Origin: an uncultured Lachnospiraceae bacterium
Lineage (GTDB): Bacteria > Bacillota > Clostridia > Lachnospirales > Lachnospiraceae
DNA: 64,000 bases
Assembly (NCBI GenBank): GCA_902777355.1
Contig: CACYTU010000002.1
Coordinates: 1-64,000 of the forward strand
Reading direction: 5' to 3'
Shown: positions 45,823-54,818 of the stretch, piece after piece
Layout of the letters: every line of letters begins with the position of its first letter
Numbering within the stretch: the first letter of the stretch is position 1
Program-made: the position numbers and the translations under genes
Notes under the pieces: model-generated
Told to the model about the DNA's origin: nothing
Database searches by the model: none
Seen by the model: the letters and a program-made list of their open reading frames with translations, nothing else

Positions 45823-46900
45823 GACTGGAATGACATCGGTTATTCCTGTGATCATACCTTCCTATGAACCGGATGAAAGACTGATCAGCCTTCTGGAGGA
45901 TTTCCGCAGTCAGGGAATCCGCGATGTGATCATCGTCAATGACGGAAGCGGCGATCGATACGATGAGATTTTCGGCAGAGTCCGGGCAATACTTGACGAA
46001 ACGGGCGGCACTTTGCTGTCGCACGATGTGAACCGCGGAAAGGGAAGGGCTCTTAAAACGGGCTTTTCCTACGTACTGAAGCATTATCCTTCCGCTGTGG
46101 GAGTGGTGACGGCCGACTCGGACGGACAGCACAGCACGGAATGCATCCTGTCAGTCATGAAAAAACTCAGGGAAAAACCGGACAGCCTGGTGCTGGGAGT
46201 GCGCACATTTGACCAGGAGGATGTTCCGTGGAAGAGTGCTTTCGGCAACAAGCTGACCATGAAAATCCTGGGTTATGTATCCGGTGTCTCGGTCAGTGAC
46301 ACGCAGACCGGACTGCGCGGCATTCCCCGCTCATTCATGAGGGAACTGCTCCATGTGCCGGGCGAGAGATTTGAATTCGAGACGCAGATGCTTCTGGAGA
46401 CGGCAGGAAAATATGAGATCGAGGAGGTCCCGATCCGGACCATCTATGATTCAAAAGAAAATCACCAGACTCATTTCAATCCGCTCAAGGACTCAGTCAG
46501 GATCTATCGCATCCTGGGCGCGAAATTTTTTAAATACATTTTCGCCTCATTGTCCTCCTGCGCGATCGACCTGGTGCTGTTTGCGCTGTTCTGCAGGCTG
46601 CTGCGCGGAAGGGATCTTCCCCTGCATTATGTGGCGGTGTCAACTGTACTTGCCCGCATCCTTTCCGCAGCCTACAATTTCACAGTCAATTACAAGGTCG
46701 TGTTCCGCAGCCGGCAAAGTGCTGCAGGCTCCGCGGCAAAATATGTCCTTCTGGCACTCGTTCAGATGTCGCTCAGCGCCCTCCTGGTGACAGGCGGCAC
46801 ATTGATCCTGCCGGCAGTGCCCGAAGTGGGAGTCAAGGCGGCGGTGGACACTGTGCTCTTCCTGATCAGTTACTATGTCCAGAGAAGATTCATTTTCTGA
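45821..46900 (+). CDS. Family 2 glycosyltransferase fused to a GtrA-like membrane domain
   Basis: Residues 1 to about 225 are a GT2 catalytic domain: IPVIIPSYEPDERLISLLED, IIVNDGSGD, the metal-binding DSDGQHS (about residues 97-103), and DTQTGLRGIP. Residues about 235-359 are four membrane helices of the GtrA type (IFASLSSCAIDLVLFALF to the YYVQRRFIF end). This suggests one protein that makes polyprenyl-phosphate sugar and carries or anchors it at the membrane. The start at 45821 follows AGGAG by nine bases. The frame is open back to a GTG at 45374 through three 144-bp repeats, which would add a 149-residue repetitive extension; I consider that unlikely but not excluded. Confidence 0.9.
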   Translation: MTGMTSVIPVIIPSYEPDERLISLLEDFRSQGIRDVIIVNDGSGDRYDEIFGRVRAILDETGGTLLSHDVNRGKGRALKTGFSYVLKHYPSAVGVVTADSDGQHSTECILSVMKKLREKPDSLVLGVRTFDQEDVPWKSAFGNKLTMKILGYVSGVSVSDTQTGLRGIPRSFMRELLHVPGERFEFETQMLLETAGKYEIEEVPIRTIYDSKENHQTHFNPLKDSVRIYRILGAKFFKYIFASLSSCAIDLVLFALFCRLLRGRDLPLHYVAVSTVLARILSAAYNFTVNYKVVFRSRQSAAGSAAKYVLLALVQMSLSALLVTGGTLILPAVPEVGVKAAVDTVLFLISYYVQRRFIF

Positions 46901-46946
46901 CAGGAGGGTAAAAGGAGCTTATTTTCACTGTGCAATTCCCGGGAAT

Positions 46947-47120
46947 TTCAGACAGTCGTGAGATATGCGCCGGGGATGGGCGGGCGGATCCTGAATCTTC
47001 CCCGCGCCATATGCATAGCTTCAGACAGTCGTGAGACATGCGCCGGGGATGTGCGGGCGGATCCTGAATCTTCCCCATGCCATATGCATAGCTTCAGACA
47101 GTTCTGAGACATGCGCCCGG
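46947..47120. repeat. 73-bp tandem repeat
   Basis: TTCAGACAGTCGTGAGATAT or -ACAT, followed by GCGCCGGGGATG, GCGGGCGGATCCTGAATCTT and CCATATGCATAGC, occurs at 46947 and 47020, with a partial third copy at 47093. Confidence 0.85.
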
Positions 47121-47174
47121 AACCGCGCGTCGCTTTAATCCTACATGTTTGTGAACGAAAGATCATGTCCACAA

Positions 47175-47318
47175 GAGTGAAAAAACCTGTTGATACAGGA
47201 TTTTTCACTCCGGACGTTTGAGCCGCGAGGCGGCCCAAACGTCCTGTGATCCTTTACCGTTTTCGCCTGCGCGAAAACGCCTCAGGCTGCCGCTCCTGCG
47301 AGCGGCATGGTCGGAAAG
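47175..47318 (+). repeat. Fourth copy of the 144-bp four-hairpin module
   Basis: The unit is again exactly 144 bases, from GAGTGAAAAAACCTGT to GGTCGGAAAG, and ends one base before the ATG of the flippase. The first stem (ACCTGT-TGAT-ACAGG) and the second (GGACGTTTG against CAAACGTCC) differ from copies 1 and 2 on both arms, keeping the pairs. Confidence 0.88.
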
Positions 47319-47319
47319 A

Positions 47320-48738
47320 ATGAATACAAAAAGATCTACCGAGCTGATCAACAGCAGCATAATACTGGCAGTCGGTACTTTTCTGCCCAAACTGGCGAGC
47401 TTTGTCATACTGCCCATCCTCACGGCTTACCTGACCAAAGAGGAGTACGGGTCCTATGACCTGATCGTGGTACTCGCGTCTCTGATCCTTCCGGCGGCTA
47501 CTCTTCAGATCCAGACGGCGGCCTTCCGCTTTCTGATCATGGCCAGGGAAAAGGAAGAGGAGAAAAAAAGAATCATAACGAATATCTTTCTGGTCATGGT
47601 ACCGGTCTCCGTGGTCATGCTGGCGGTGGTCTATTTCCTGTTTCCCTCCCAAAGTGTTACCCTGAAGGTGATCGTCTGCATCTATTTCTTCGCTGACGCC
47701 ATCTACGGAGCAATGGGGCAGATCGCCCGCGGACTGGCAAGGAATGTGGACTATTCCGTGGGAGCGATCATCAACTCGATCGGAAACGTCCTGTTTCTGC
47801 TCATTCTCGTCATGAAACTGAGCGCCGGCTTAAAGGGAGCGGTATTTACCCTTTTTGCCGCCTATACACTGGCAAGTTTCTTTATCGGGTACAGGATCAG
47901 GATCCACAGATATTTTGACCTGAGTGCCCGCGATCCTCAGATGATCAAAAAGATGCTGGCCTATTCCTGGCCTATGGTTCCCAACGCCATGTCCATGTGG
48001 GTCATGCGCGCGTCCGACCGCTTTGTCATCTCTATTTATATGGGGGTTACAGCCAACGCTGTCTATGCGGTGGCAAACAAGGTGCCTTCTATCCTGACAC
48101 TGGCTCAGAATACTTTTTCACTGGCCTGGCAGGAGAACGCGTCGGTCTCGGTCAATGACGACAATGTCGGAGAGTACTATTCCGATATGTTCAGAAATAT
48201 CTTTGACATCATGGCGGGGTTCATGTCCTTCCTGATTGGCGGCGCGCCCATTATTTTCAGCATCCTGATCAGGGGCGACTACAGCGAGGCACTGAACCAG
48301 ATACCTGTTCTTTTGATGGCCATGCTGTTTTTTGGTCTCTCGTCTTTCATGGGCGGCGTTTACATTGCCTTCCTGCAGACAAGAAGCGTCGGGATCACCA
48401 CCATGGTGGCAGCCGCGATCAACCTGATCGTCGACATTTCCACGATCCGCTGGATCGGTCTCTACGCGGCCTCGGGCTCTACTCTGGTCAGCTATATCGC
48501 GCTCTTTTTGTACCGTGTGGTCAATGTCAGAAACTACATCACTCTTGCTTATGACGTAAAGCACATGATATTCACGTTCGCGGTACTTGCGGTTCAGATT
48601 TATCTGTATTACATGCACAGCCTTCCGGTTACGATCGTCAATATGACTTTCGGCGCAGTCTTCTTTATTCTGCTGAACAAAAGGAATCTGGCGCTGATCC
48701 TGCGGAAGCTGGCTTCCAAAATCAAAAAGAAAAAATAA
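47320..48738 (+). CDS. Polysaccharide flippase, second copy
   Basis: The 472-residue protein has about 12-14 membrane helices and the Wzx-type opening INSSIILAVGTFLPKLASFV then LPILTAYLTKEEYG. Residues about 225-235 (YSWPMVPNAMSMWV) match the central conserved part of the family. It differs from the flippase at 35010 in length and sequence. The start at 47320 is the first ATG with family similarity; only GGAAAG directly before it could serve as a ribosome binding site, and that is very close. A 144-bp hairpin module ends at this point, so the module forms the 5' end of its translated region. Confidence 0.88.
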   Translation: MNTKRSTELINSSIILAVGTFLPKLASFVILPILTAYLTKEEYGSYDLIVVLASLILPAATLQIQTAAFRFLIMAREKEEEKKRIITNIFLVMVPVSVVMLAVVYFLFPSQSVTLKVIVCIYFFADAIYGAMGQIARGLARNVDYSVGAIINSIGNVLFLLILVMKLSAGLKGAVFTLFAAYTLASFFIGYRIRIHRYFDLSARDPQMIKKMLAYSWPMVPNAMSMWVMRASDRFVISIYMGVTANAVYAVANKVPSILTLAQNTFSLAWQENASVSVNDDNVGEYYSDMFRNIFDIMAGFMSFLIGGAPIIFSILIRGDYSEALNQIPVLLMAMLFFGLSSFMGGVYIAFLQTRSVGITTMVAAAINLIVDISTIRWIGLYAASGSTLVSYIALFLYRVVNVRNYITLAYDVKHMIFTFAVLAVQIYLYYMHSLPVTIVNMTFGAVFFILLNKRNLALILRKLASKIKKKK

Positions 48739-48800
48739 TAAAAAGAAAAAGGCGGGCGGGTCCTGTAACCGCGGCAGACCCGGCCTACTGTCTTATCGCA

Positions 48801-48886
48801 GGGCCGCCGTAAGGTATTTTTCGCCTGACGACGAACGGCGGCCCGCGGGAGGGTAGAGGGCGGCGCGGCCGCCTCTACCCTGTTTT
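48801..48886. repeat. Dispersed hairpin element, family B, copy 2, with terminator
   Basis: GGGCCGCCGT and ACGGCGGCCC (48801-48844) repeat the fold at 2695-2738 with compensating changes. The following stem AGGGTAGAGG-GCGGC with GGCCGCCTCTACCCT and a GTTTTG tail (48850-48886) would work as the terminator of the flippase transcript. Confidence 0.65.
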
Positions 48887-48898
48887 GCGCCTTTTTCG

Positions 48899-48927
48899 TT
48901 TACGAAAAATATGAAATAGTGTATCAT
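48899..48927 (+). promoter_or_regulatory. Possible promoter of the cytidylyltransferase gene
   Basis: TTTACG at 48899-48904 and TATCAT at 48922-48927 are 17 bases apart, just after the terminator, about 115 bases before the ATG. Confidence 0.4.
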
Positions 48928-49043
48928 GTTTTTGAACTGTATTTACCGGTCATGGCGGATTGTCCGGCCGCGCTTGCGGCATGGACAATAAGCCCCCGCT
49001 GTTCCGGCAGAGGGCATCAATTCCCGGGGAGTGAGTTATCATT

Positions 49044-49760
49044 ATGAATTTAGCAGTAATTTTCGCGGGCGGGTCAGGCAAGAGAATGCATGCCAAGGAC
49101 AGACCCAAGCAGTTTCTCTTTGTGCACGGCAAGCCCATCATCGTACATACTGTCGAAATCTTCAATCATCATCCGGAGATCGACGGAATCGTAGTGGTCT
49201 GTATTGAGGAATGGATCCCTTACATGGAGAAGCTCAAATATACATACAGGCTTGATAAGGTGGCATCGATTGTTCCGGGAGGTGCGACCGGTCAGATGTC
49301 CATTTATAACGGCCTTGTAGAAGCGGCGCGTATCTATGGGCGGGAGGGCCACGCGGTCCTGATCCATGACGGTGTACGTCCCCTGATCGACGCGGATCTG
49401 ATCAGCGCCAACATCCGCAGTGTGGAGCAGAACGGCACCAGCGTCAGCTGCGGACCTGCCAAGGAGACGGTTGTCCTGGTCAACGACGCGGGTGAAGTCG
49501 AAGAGGTCGTCAACCGCCGCCGCTCCAAAATTGCCAAGGCCCCTCAGGGATTCAGACTGGATGAAGTGCTCGATGTTCAGGAGAAGGCCATCAGTGAGGG
49601 CCTGACAGATATGATCGACACATGCACTCTGATGCGCCATTACGGACATTCCCTGTCAGTCGTGGACTGCGGAGCGGACAATGTCAAGATCACCACGCCG
49701 GAAGACTTCTTTATGTTCCGGGCAGTCGCGGACGCCAGGGAAAATGATCAGCTTCTCTGA
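49044..49760 (+). CDS. IspD/TarI-family cytidylyltransferase
   Basis: The 238-residue cytoplasmic enzyme joins CMP from CTP to an alditol phosphate. It shows the nucleotide-binding FAGGSGKRMHAKDRPKQF (about residues 8-25), GQMSIYNGL, VLIHDGVRPLID and APQGFRLDEV. The family includes IspD (methylerythritol phosphate) and TarI (ribitol 5-phosphate). Its place in a polysaccharide locus, with a CDP-alcohol phosphotransferase 3 kb downstream, favours an alditol such as ribitol, but the substrate cannot be read from sequence. GAGTGAG lies upstream of the ATG. No partner reductase of the TarJ type is visible. Confidence 0.85.
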   Translation: MNLAVIFAGGSGKRMHAKDRPKQFLFVHGKPIIVHTVEIFNHHPEIDGIVVVCIEEWIPYMEKLKYTYRLDKVASIVPGGATGQMSIYNGLVEAARIYGREGHAVLIHDGVRPLIDADLISANIRSVEQNGTSVSCGPAKETVVLVNDAGEVEEVVNRRRSKIAKAPQGFRLDEVLDVQEKAISEGLTDMIDTCTLMRHYGHSLSVVDCGADNVKITTPEDFFMFRAVADARENDQLL

Positions 49761-49973
49761 TTCCGCACATACTCAGAACCCGCGCAACAGAACCGGCAGA
49801 CCGGGGTTTTCGTCCGGTTATCTCTCTGCCCGGTAATTTTCGCTGCGCGGGACTAATATTTGTCAGTTTTCACATTTTAAGCCTGCAGTCATCGGATATA
49901 GCCGGCAGCACCCGGCAGATTCCCACGGGAATCCTGGAATCAGCAACAGCCTGCCGGCGGGAGGATTAGTATT

Positions 49974-51458
49974 ATGTCAACAAAAGAAACCGTCAAGGTG
50001 AAAGACGGCGAGAATACAAAGCACCGATTCTGGCTCCGCTCGATCAAGTTTATCAATGCCGTGATGATCACGGTTCCCTTTGCCCTGTGCTGGTACCTGT
50101 ACTACGCGGACCGGATCTGGGCTCCTTTCTATTCCAACGGCGACAAACTCGTTGTGGTCATGTTCATCGCTCTGTATATCATGTTCGGAAAGATTTATTC
50201 CGGATTTACGATTTCCATCAACCATGTGGCGGAGATCGTATACAGTCAGATCCTGGCGATCCTGTTTACAAATTCCATCATGTATTTCGTCACCTGGCTG
50301 CTCACCAAGCGTTTTCCCAACCCCCTTCCCATGCTTGCTGCCCTGGTTGCGGAATGCATCCTTTCCCTGATCTGGTCAGCCATCGCCCACGCAGAGTATT
50401 TCCGCAGATTTAAGCCGATCAGGACCGTGATCGTATACGATATGCGCAAGGGGCTGGAAAACCTTGTCAATTCCTATGGCCTGGACAAGAGGTTTAATGT
50501 CGTCGAGACACACCATGTCTCTGATGTCATGGACAATATGGCGCAGTCTCTCGGTAAGGCAGAGGCGGTTTTCCTCTGCGGCATTCACAGCCATGACAGA
50601 AATAAGATCATCAAATACTGCGTGAAGGCAGATATCCGCGCTTATATCATTCCCCGTGTGGGCGACCTGCTCATGGAGAGCGCCCACCCCATTCACATGT
50701 TCCATCTGCCAATCCTGATGCTGGAGCGCTATAACCCCACTCCTGAGTATCTGATCATCAAGAGGGCTTTTGACATCCTGGTTTCCGGCATTGCCCTGAT
50801 CATATTGTCCCCTCTGATGATCGTGATCGCGATCCTGATCCGCAGGGACGGGGGAACTGCCTTCTACAGGCAGAAGCGCCTGACCAAAAACGGCAAGGAA
50901 TTTTACGTTCTGAAATTCAGAAGCATGCGCATGGATGCTGAAAAAGACGGCGTTGCCAGACTGTCCAGCGGCGAGAATGACGACCGCATCACTCCGATCG
51001 GTCATTTTATCCGCGCCTGCAGGATCGATGAGCTGCCCCAGCTGATCAACATTCTGAGCGGAGATATGAGCATTGTGGGACCGCGTCCGGAAAGGCCCGA
51101 GATCGCGGCTGATTATGAGAAAGAACTGCCTGAGTTTGCCCTGCGCCTGCAGGCTAAAGCAGGACTGACCGGCTATGCCCAGGTATACGGAAAATATAAT
51201 ACGACTCCCAACGACAAGCTTCTGATGGACCTGCAGTATATCGCGAAACCCAGCTTTGCCGAGGATCTCAAGATCATGTTCGCGACAGTGAAGATTCTGT
51301 TTATGCCCGAGAGCACTGAGGGAATCGATGCCAATGCGACCAATGCCATGGGAGACGGCTCCTTTGGAGGCGGCGCCGGAGAAGAGGACAGCGCCGAAAT
51401 AGAAGACAGCGCCGAAATAGAAGACGGCGTCGAAAAAGAGGATGGCGGCGACAAGTAA
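49974..51458 (+). CDS. Polyprenyl sugar-phosphate transferase (WbaP/EpsE type)
   Basis: The enzyme starts repeat-unit synthesis by moving a sugar phosphate from a UDP-sugar onto undecaprenyl phosphate. The 494 residues have four N-terminal membrane helices (about 20-145), a CoA-binding-like middle part, a further membrane hairpin (about 270-292), and the catalytic bacterial sugar transferase domain (about 263-450). Motifs are KRAFDILVSG, FYVLKFRSMRMDAE, CRIDELPQLINILSGDMS and VGPRPERPE. The C-terminal tail is acidic, with repeats of DSAEIE. GGGAGGATT lies before the ATG. It is the likely priming enzyme of the locus. Confidence 0.95.
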   Translation: MSTKETVKVKDGENTKHRFWLRSIKFINAVMITVPFALCWYLYYADRIWAPFYSNGDKLVVVMFIALYIMFGKIYSGFTISINHVAEIVYSQILAILFTNSIMYFVTWLLTKRFPNPLPMLAALVAECILSLIWSAIAHAEYFRRFKPIRTVIVYDMRKGLENLVNSYGLDKRFNVVETHHVSDVMDNMAQSLGKAEAVFLCGIHSHDRNKIIKYCVKADIRAYIIPRVGDLLMESAHPIHMFHLPILMLERYNPTPEYLIIKRAFDILVSGIALIILSPLMIVIAILIRRDGGTAFYRQKRLTKNGKEFYVLKFRSMRMDAEKDGVARLSSGENDDRITPIGHFIRACRIDELPQLINILSGDMSIVGPRPERPEIAADYEKELPEFALRLQAKAGLTGYAQVYGKYNTTPNDKLLMDLQYIAKPSFAEDLKIMFATVKILFMPESTEGIDANATNAMGDGSFGGGAGEEDSAEIEDSAEIEDGVEKEDGGDK

Positions 51459-51636
51459 AAAACGCAGATGACTCTTTGTATCAAATCATGCATCACATGC
51501 GGCACATTGTGTATCACATTGTGTCGCAGGGCGAGGGAAGCCCGGATATGGCGGTGCATTGCGGGAGCGCTGAAGCGTCAGGCAGTATGGTCTTTAAACA
51601 TACGTAGTTTGTGTCACACAGCCATGGAGATGAAAT

Positions 51637-52728
51637 ATGAAAATAGCCATATTGATCAATGACACCACCTATGCCTACCTTCTGAGGAGGGAAATCATAC
51701 AGCGTCTGGTCGCCGACAAGCATGCAGTCTATATTGTCGGTGAGGTGCTCCTCTTCAAAAAGGAGCTTAAAGACCTTGGATGCCATATCGTCGGACTGAA
51801 GATCGGCCGTCACGACACCAACCCCCTGGATGACTTCCGCCTGATGCTGGCTTACAGGAAAATTCTGAAAAAGCTCAGACCCGACGCGGTACTCACCTAC
51901 AATATCAAACCCAATTCCTATGGAGGGATGTCATGCAGCATGCTGCACATCCCCTACTATCCCAATATTACCGGCCTCGGAACGCCTGTGGAGAATCCGG
52001 GCAGGATCCAGAAGCTGGCTATCGCGATCTATAAGATCGGGGTCAGGAAGGCAGACTGTGTCTTTTTCCAGAATTCCGAGAATGTGGAGTTTTTCAAGAG
52101 CCACAACATGCTCTCTCCCTGCTCCAGAACCCGTCTCCTGCCGGGTTCCGGTGTCAATCTGGAAGCCCATCCTATGTTTCCTTATCCTTCAGACGACAAG
52201 ATTCATTTCCTTTTTGTCGCCAGGATCATGAAGGAAAAGGGCATAGACCTCTTTCTGGCTGCCGCCAGACAGATCAGGAGCGAGAGAGACGACTGTGTCT
52301 TTGATATCTGCGGCATGTGCGATGACGAGAAGTACACGCATATCCTGGAGGAGGCGCAGAAAGAGGGCATTGTCAATTATCACGGACAGCAGAAAGACCT
52401 GACTCCTTTCTATCGTCAGTGCAGCTGCCTGCTCTTCCCCTCTTACTATCCGGAGGGAATGAGCAATGTCCTGCTGGAAGCCGCTGCCAGCGGCAGACCT
52501 CTCATCGTGGCGGACCGAAGCGGCTGCAGGGAGGTCGTCGACGACAACGTGACCGGTTTTATCGTCCCCATAAACGACGAGGCTGCGACGATCGAAGCTG
52601 TTTACAAATTCCTGGCGCTCACACCCGAAGAGAGAGAGCAGATGGGCATTGAAGGCCGGAAAAAAATGGAGAAAGAATTCGACCGCCAGCTGGTTGTCGA
52701 GGCATATGTAGAAGAAGTCTACAGGTAG
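51637..52728 (+). CDS. Family 4 glycosyltransferase
   Basis: The 363-residue GT-B enzyme adds a sugar to the lipid-linked chain at the inner membrane face. The N-terminal half begins MKIAILINDTTYAYLLRREI. The C-terminal half has FVARIMKEKGIDLFLAAARQ, the GT4 signature PSYYPEGMSNVLLEAAASGR (about residues 267-286, with the EX7E pair), and ADRSGCREVVDDNVTGFIV. The order matches WbnK/GalNAc-type GT4 enzymes, but the sugar is unknown. GGAGATGAAAT precedes the ATG. Confidence 0.93.
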   Translation: MKIAILINDTTYAYLLRREIIQRLVADKHAVYIVGEVLLFKKELKDLGCHIVGLKIGRHDTNPLDDFRLMLAYRKILKKLRPDAVLTYNIKPNSYGGMSCSMLHIPYYPNITGLGTPVENPGRIQKLAIAIYKIGVRKADCVFFQNSENVEFFKSHNMLSPCSRTRLLPGSGVNLEAHPMFPYPSDDKIHFLFVARIMKEKGIDLFLAAARQIRSERDDCVFDICGMCDDEKYTHILEEAQKEGIVNYHGQQKDLTPFYRQCSCLLFPSYYPEGMSNVLLEAAASGRPLIVADRSGCREVVDDNVTGFIVPINDEAATIEAVYKFLALTPEEREQMGIEGRKKMEKEFDRQLVVEAYVEEVYR

Positions 52729-52756
52729 AAGTCCCGGTTTACATAGCGGAACTTCA

Positions 52757-52858
52757 ATGAGTAAAGCTTTAATGAGTAAAGCTTCAATGAGTAAAGCTTC
52801 AATGAGTAATGCTTCAACGAGAAAGATTTCGATGAGCAAAACTGCAATGAGCAGATAA
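52757..52858 (+). CDS. Possible 33-residue peptide of MSKAS repeats, or non-coding repeat
   Basis: A 15-base repeat, ATGAGTAAAGCTTCA with variants, runs seven times and reads MSKALMSKASMSKASM and so on to a TAA at 52856-52858. No clear ribosome binding site precedes it, only GCGGAAC. Every unit carries an ATG, as if start codons were being multiplied just before the CDP-alcohol transferase gene (17 bases downstream). It is more likely a decaying tandem repeat than a gene. Confidence 0.2.
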   Translation: MSKALMSKASMSKASMSNASTRKISMSKTAMSR

Positions 52859-52875
52859 GAGGAACTTATTAAAAC

Positions 52876-53631
52876 ATGGGTAAATTTGTTACATATTCAG
52901 AACTGAAAGCGACCTTCCCGGAAGAAAAGAAAGCTGTTGAGTCCATCTACGGCATTATAGTTCCGGTGAGAAAGATCTCCTATATATTCACAATCCCCAT
53001 GCTGGCATTGGGTGTCAGCGCTTTCCAGGCTTCGATCATCTCGATTTTTATCGCGGTCGCTTCATGCATCTTCCTGTCTATTCCCAGCGCCGTCTGCAGA
53101 GTGATCGGCGTGATCCTGGTCCCCATGTGGCACATATTCGACTGTGTGGACGGAAACATCGCCCGCTACAACAAGACTGCCTCTGATTTCGGCGGAGTCG
53201 TCGACGCGATCAGCGGTTATTTTATGATGGCCCTGCTGCCGATCGGTCTTGGCATGGCCAGTTTCAATGTGGGACACGGATATCTTCCCATTCCGGGTGA
53301 ATACTATCTGCTTATGGGTGGTCTGGGGGCAGTCACGGACGTCCTGGCACGTCTGATTCACCAGAAGTATGCCTTCACAGCCATGAAGCTGGAGACAAAG
53401 ACCGGAAAATATGTCGAAAAAGGAGATAACCAGTATCATCTGACCGGCTTCAACAGATTCCGTAAAATGATAGGAGTCGAGCTGGGCATAGTCGGCATTC
53501 CCATGTTTGTCCTGTGGCTTGCCCCGGTTTTTAATCTCTACCACATTCTGACCATATATTACTGCCTGTTCCACGTGGGGTCGGTCGTTATGATCGCAGC
53601 GTATTATCTCAGAAAATGCAATAAGGCCTGA
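52876..53631 (+). CDS. CDP-alcohol phosphotransferase family membrane protein
   Basis: The 251-residue protein has about six membrane helices and the CDP-alcohol phosphotransferase motif in DCVDGNIARYNKTASDFGGV (residues about 88-107). The family form is D-x2-DG-x2-AR-x8-G-x3-D-x3-D; here the first Asp pair, Gly, Ala-Arg, Gly and third Asp are present, but the last Asp, the proposed catalytic base, is Gly (DAISG). It could transfer an alditol phosphate from the CDP-alditol made by the enzyme at 49044 onto a lipid or sugar. With the last Asp missing, activity is uncertain. GAGGAAC lies upstream of the ATG. Confidence 0.85.
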   Translation: MGKFVTYSELKATFPEEKKAVESIYGIIVPVRKISYIFTIPMLALGVSAFQASIISIFIAVASCIFLSIPSAVCRVIGVILVPMWHIFDCVDGNIARYNKTASDFGGVVDAISGYFMMALLPIGLGMASFNVGHGYLPIPGEYYLLMGGLGAVTDVLARLIHQKYAFTAMKLETKTGKYVEKGDNQYHLTGFNRFRKMIGVELGIVGIPMFVLWLAPVFNLYHILTIYYCLFHVGSVVMIAAYYLRKCNKA

Positions 53632-53786
53632 GGCGGGAAAATCCTGTGCAAATCCTCTTCAGAGGAGAATGCGTACTCCGGAGAAGGAACTGGTATTCTG
53701 CAATGATTCAAGACTCGTCCGCGAGTCTTACGCGCCATGAAGAATAAACAGCAGACAGAGCATCAGAAAATCCTGATCGGGGAAAT

Positions 53787-54818
53787 ATGACCATGAATAA
53801 TAATAAGAAGAATTATGACGCGGTAGATATCGCAAAACTGTTTTTCTGTATATGTATAGTTTCCAGTCATACCAGGCTGCTCTCTTATATTCCGGGCGGA
53901 TACAGGGGAGAGATCAACGCGGTCCTGATCAGGGCTTCGGTCCCCTTTTTCTTTATAGCATCGGGGTTTTTTCTCTATCAGAATGTCCAAAAAAGAGGCG
54001 CGGGCCCGGAATGCCGCCGGTATATCCTCCGGATGCTGCCTCCTCTGATCATCTTTGAATCCCTGGGAAATATCATGTATATTGCCTACCTGCTCTACCA
54101 GGGAAAGAAAATCTCCAACATTTTTCGATTGCTTTTCCGGCAGATTATTTTTTACCCCAGAAGCAGTATGTGGTATCTTCAGGCCTGCATAGTCGGATGT
54201 ATTCTCCTCTATGGTTTTTTCAGGTGGAAAGTTCCGATGATCTGGCCGGTTCTGCTGGGACTGCCCCTGTTCGGGATCGCCCTTTTGTTCAATAATTACC
54301 GCTTTGTCTGTGACCGCCTGGGAATCGGCAGGTATGTGGATGCTTTTCTGAAAAGGTATTTCAGTCTCAGAAACGGTGTCTTTTATGGCTTTCTGTTCCT
54401 GGCGATCGGAGGAGCGATTGCCGAATATCATCTGATTGACAGGATACGCGGGAAACTCCTTTGGATTTCCCTGATTTTGGCATGCCTGCTGCAGACAGCT
54501 GAGTTCCGTATGCTGCTGGGGAAAAAGCACGCAGATGACGGCTCTCTCTTTGCCTGTCAGGTCATAGTAGTGCCGCTGATTTTTATCGCTCTGTGCCAAT
54601 GTAATAAGAAATTCAAGTACAGCGCTGTGTGCCGCAGGTACAGCACAGGGATTTTTTTCCTTCAGAAAAACGTACAATACGCAATAGAGTGCCTTGCAGC
54701 TGTTCTGTCGATCGAGCTGGCTGCGGGGTGGAAATTTCTCGGAGTTCTGAGCATTTCCACAGTGGTATGCGCTGTGTGCTACAGATACTTTCCGAGGCTG
54801 GGAAAGCTTCTGCAGTGA
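53787..54818 (+). CDS. Acyltransferase family 3 membrane protein
   Basis: The 343-residue protein has about ten membrane helices and the family landmarks: an early charged DAVDIAKLFFCICIVSSHTR, with the His that is thought to be catalytic, and RASVPFFFIASGFFLY. Such proteins (OafA, WecH and relatives) add O-acetyl or other acyl groups to polysaccharide at the membrane. A paralogue lies at 60674. The start ATG follows GGGGAAAT. Confidence 0.85.
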   Translation: MTMNNNKKNYDAVDIAKLFFCICIVSSHTRLLSYIPGGYRGEINAVLIRASVPFFFIASGFFLYQNVQKRGAGPECRRYILRMLPPLIIFESLGNIMYIAYLLYQGKKISNIFRLLFRQIIFYPRSSMWYLQACIVGCILLYGFFRWKVPMIWPVLLGLPLFGIALLFNNYRFVCDRLGIGRYVDAFLKRYFSLRNGVFYGFLFLAIGGAIAEYHLIDRIRGKLLWISLILACLLQTAEFRMLLGKKHADDGSLFACQVIVVPLIFIALCQCNKKFKYSAVCRRYSTGIFFLQKNVQYAIECLAAVLSIELAAGWKFLGVLSISTVVCAVCYRYFPRLGKLLQ

